This document shows, piece after piece, positions 5,769-6,150 of a stretch of 6,150 nt of DNA (positions within the stretch are counted from its first letter, which is position 1; the number at the start of each line of letters is the position of its first letter). This DNA is from Flavobacteriales bacterium (lineage in GTDB: Bacteria > Bacteroidota > Bacteroidia > Flavobacteriales_D > Crocinitomicaceae): contig CANHBA010000133.1 in the NCBI GenBank assembly GCA_947458985.1, positions 1 through 6,150 of the forward strand, in the 5' to 3' direction. Made by a program: the position numbers and the translations under genes. Under the pieces are notes generated by a model, which saw only the letters and a list, made by a program, of their open reading frames with translations, did not search any database and had not been told where the DNA came from.

Positions 5769-6150
5769 CCCGTTTAACAAAGACTCGGCATTTGCCATGG
5801 CCGCCTCAGTGATTGCTTCCCCACTTAGTAATCTGGCGATTTCTTCGATGCGCGCTTCAAACGCAAGCGGACTCACTTGTGTTTGCATGCGCTCGGCTAC
5901 AACAGATTTCTGTACTAAAAAATGATGCGCAGCACGCGCGGCAACCTGTGGTAAATGCGAAATAGCCATGCATTGTCCGTTGGCAGACATCTCGTTGAGC
6001 AATTTGCCAATCTTGAGCGCGACATCACCTGATACACCGGTGTCGATTTCATCAAAAATGATGGTAGGTAGTGCTTTCTTTTCAGAACTCATTTTTTGCA
6101 AGGCCAACATGAGTCTAGAGAGCTCTCCTCCACTTGCTGCGCGTTCAACC
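5766..6150 (-). CDS. recN: DNA repair protein RecN, C-terminal part (5' end outside window)
   Basis: RecN is a cytoplasmic SMC-like ATPase that acts in double-strand break repair by recombination. Only the last 128 or so codons are here; the frame stays open to base 6150, so the N-terminal Walker A lobe and coiled coil lie to the right of the window. Reading the minus strand, the ABC signature SGGELSR is at 6134-6114. It is followed by Walker B, IIFDEIDTG, with Asp (6051-6053) and the catalytic Glu (6048-6050). The switch histidine is in AISHLPQVAARA (His at 5955-5957), and the FLVQK strand follows. The C-terminal helices contain EIARLLSGEAIT, as in other RecN proteins. The Met at 6110 is internal, not the start. 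The stop TGA (5768-5766) overlaps the GSCFA start. The order of motifs and the ISHLPQVAA signature make RecN secure over other SMC proteins. Confidence 0.96.
   Translation of the reverse strand, partial: VERAASGGELSRLMLALQKMSSEKKALPTIIFDEIDTGVSGDVALKIGKLLNEMSANGQCMAISHLPQVAARAAHHFLVQKSVVAERMQTQVSPLAFEARIEEIARLLSGEAITEAAMANAESLLNG

Noticed and set aside
1..6150. tRNA, rRNA, CRISPR array, riboswitch, insertion sequence or attachment site
   Set aside because: Coding sequence fills nearly the whole window, the longest gap is 22 bases, and no repeat array or transposase was seen.

Overview
The window looks like ordinary chromosome from a member of the Bacteroidota, most likely a Flavobacteriales-like lineage. 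Three things point there: a secreted protein with a C-terminal type IX secretion (T9SS) sorting domain, a YidC of the Bacteroidota type (Lys rather than Arg at the groove position), and stand-alone DUF4268 and GSCFA proteins, families common in that phylum. Base composition is moderate, neither strongly AT- nor GC-rich. Clear Shine-Dalgarno sequences are absent at the starts, which also fits the phylum. The species cannot be read from the sequence.

Layout. Positions 1-4880 hold six genes on the + strand, packed head to tail with gaps of -1 to 22 bases: the C-terminal end of CTP synthase (pyrG, cut by the left edge), the membrane insertase yidC, a transaldolase of the small FSA/TalC family, a DUF4268 protein, a small secreted T9SS cargo protein with a choice-of-anchor J/cleaved-adhesin-like domain, and a YedJ-like HD-domain phosphohydrolase. 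Positions 4840-6150 hold two genes on the - strand: the C-terminal end of the DNA repair ATPase recN (cut by the right edge), followed by a GSCFA-family protein that overlaps it by one base. The two gene runs converge and overlap by 41 bases.

How the genes fit together. The + run mixes nucleotide synthesis, membrane protein insertion, pentose phosphate metabolism, a secreted protein and an HD hydrolase. It therefore looks like a housekeeping cluster that may share transcription, not one pathway. The pyrG-yidC pairing is, from memory, a recurrent Bacteroidota arrangement. On the - strand, recN and the GSCFA gene are probably co-transcribed and translationally coupled.

I see no mobile element, CRISPR array, RNA gene, phage gene or defence system, and no gene-free stretch longer than 22 bases. 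No convincing new system is present. The points most worth a second look are the residue pattern that makes the 'fructose-6-phosphate aldolase-like' gene a transaldolase, the SGNH-hydrolase-like residues in the GSCFA protein, and the overlapping inverted repeats at the convergent gene ends.
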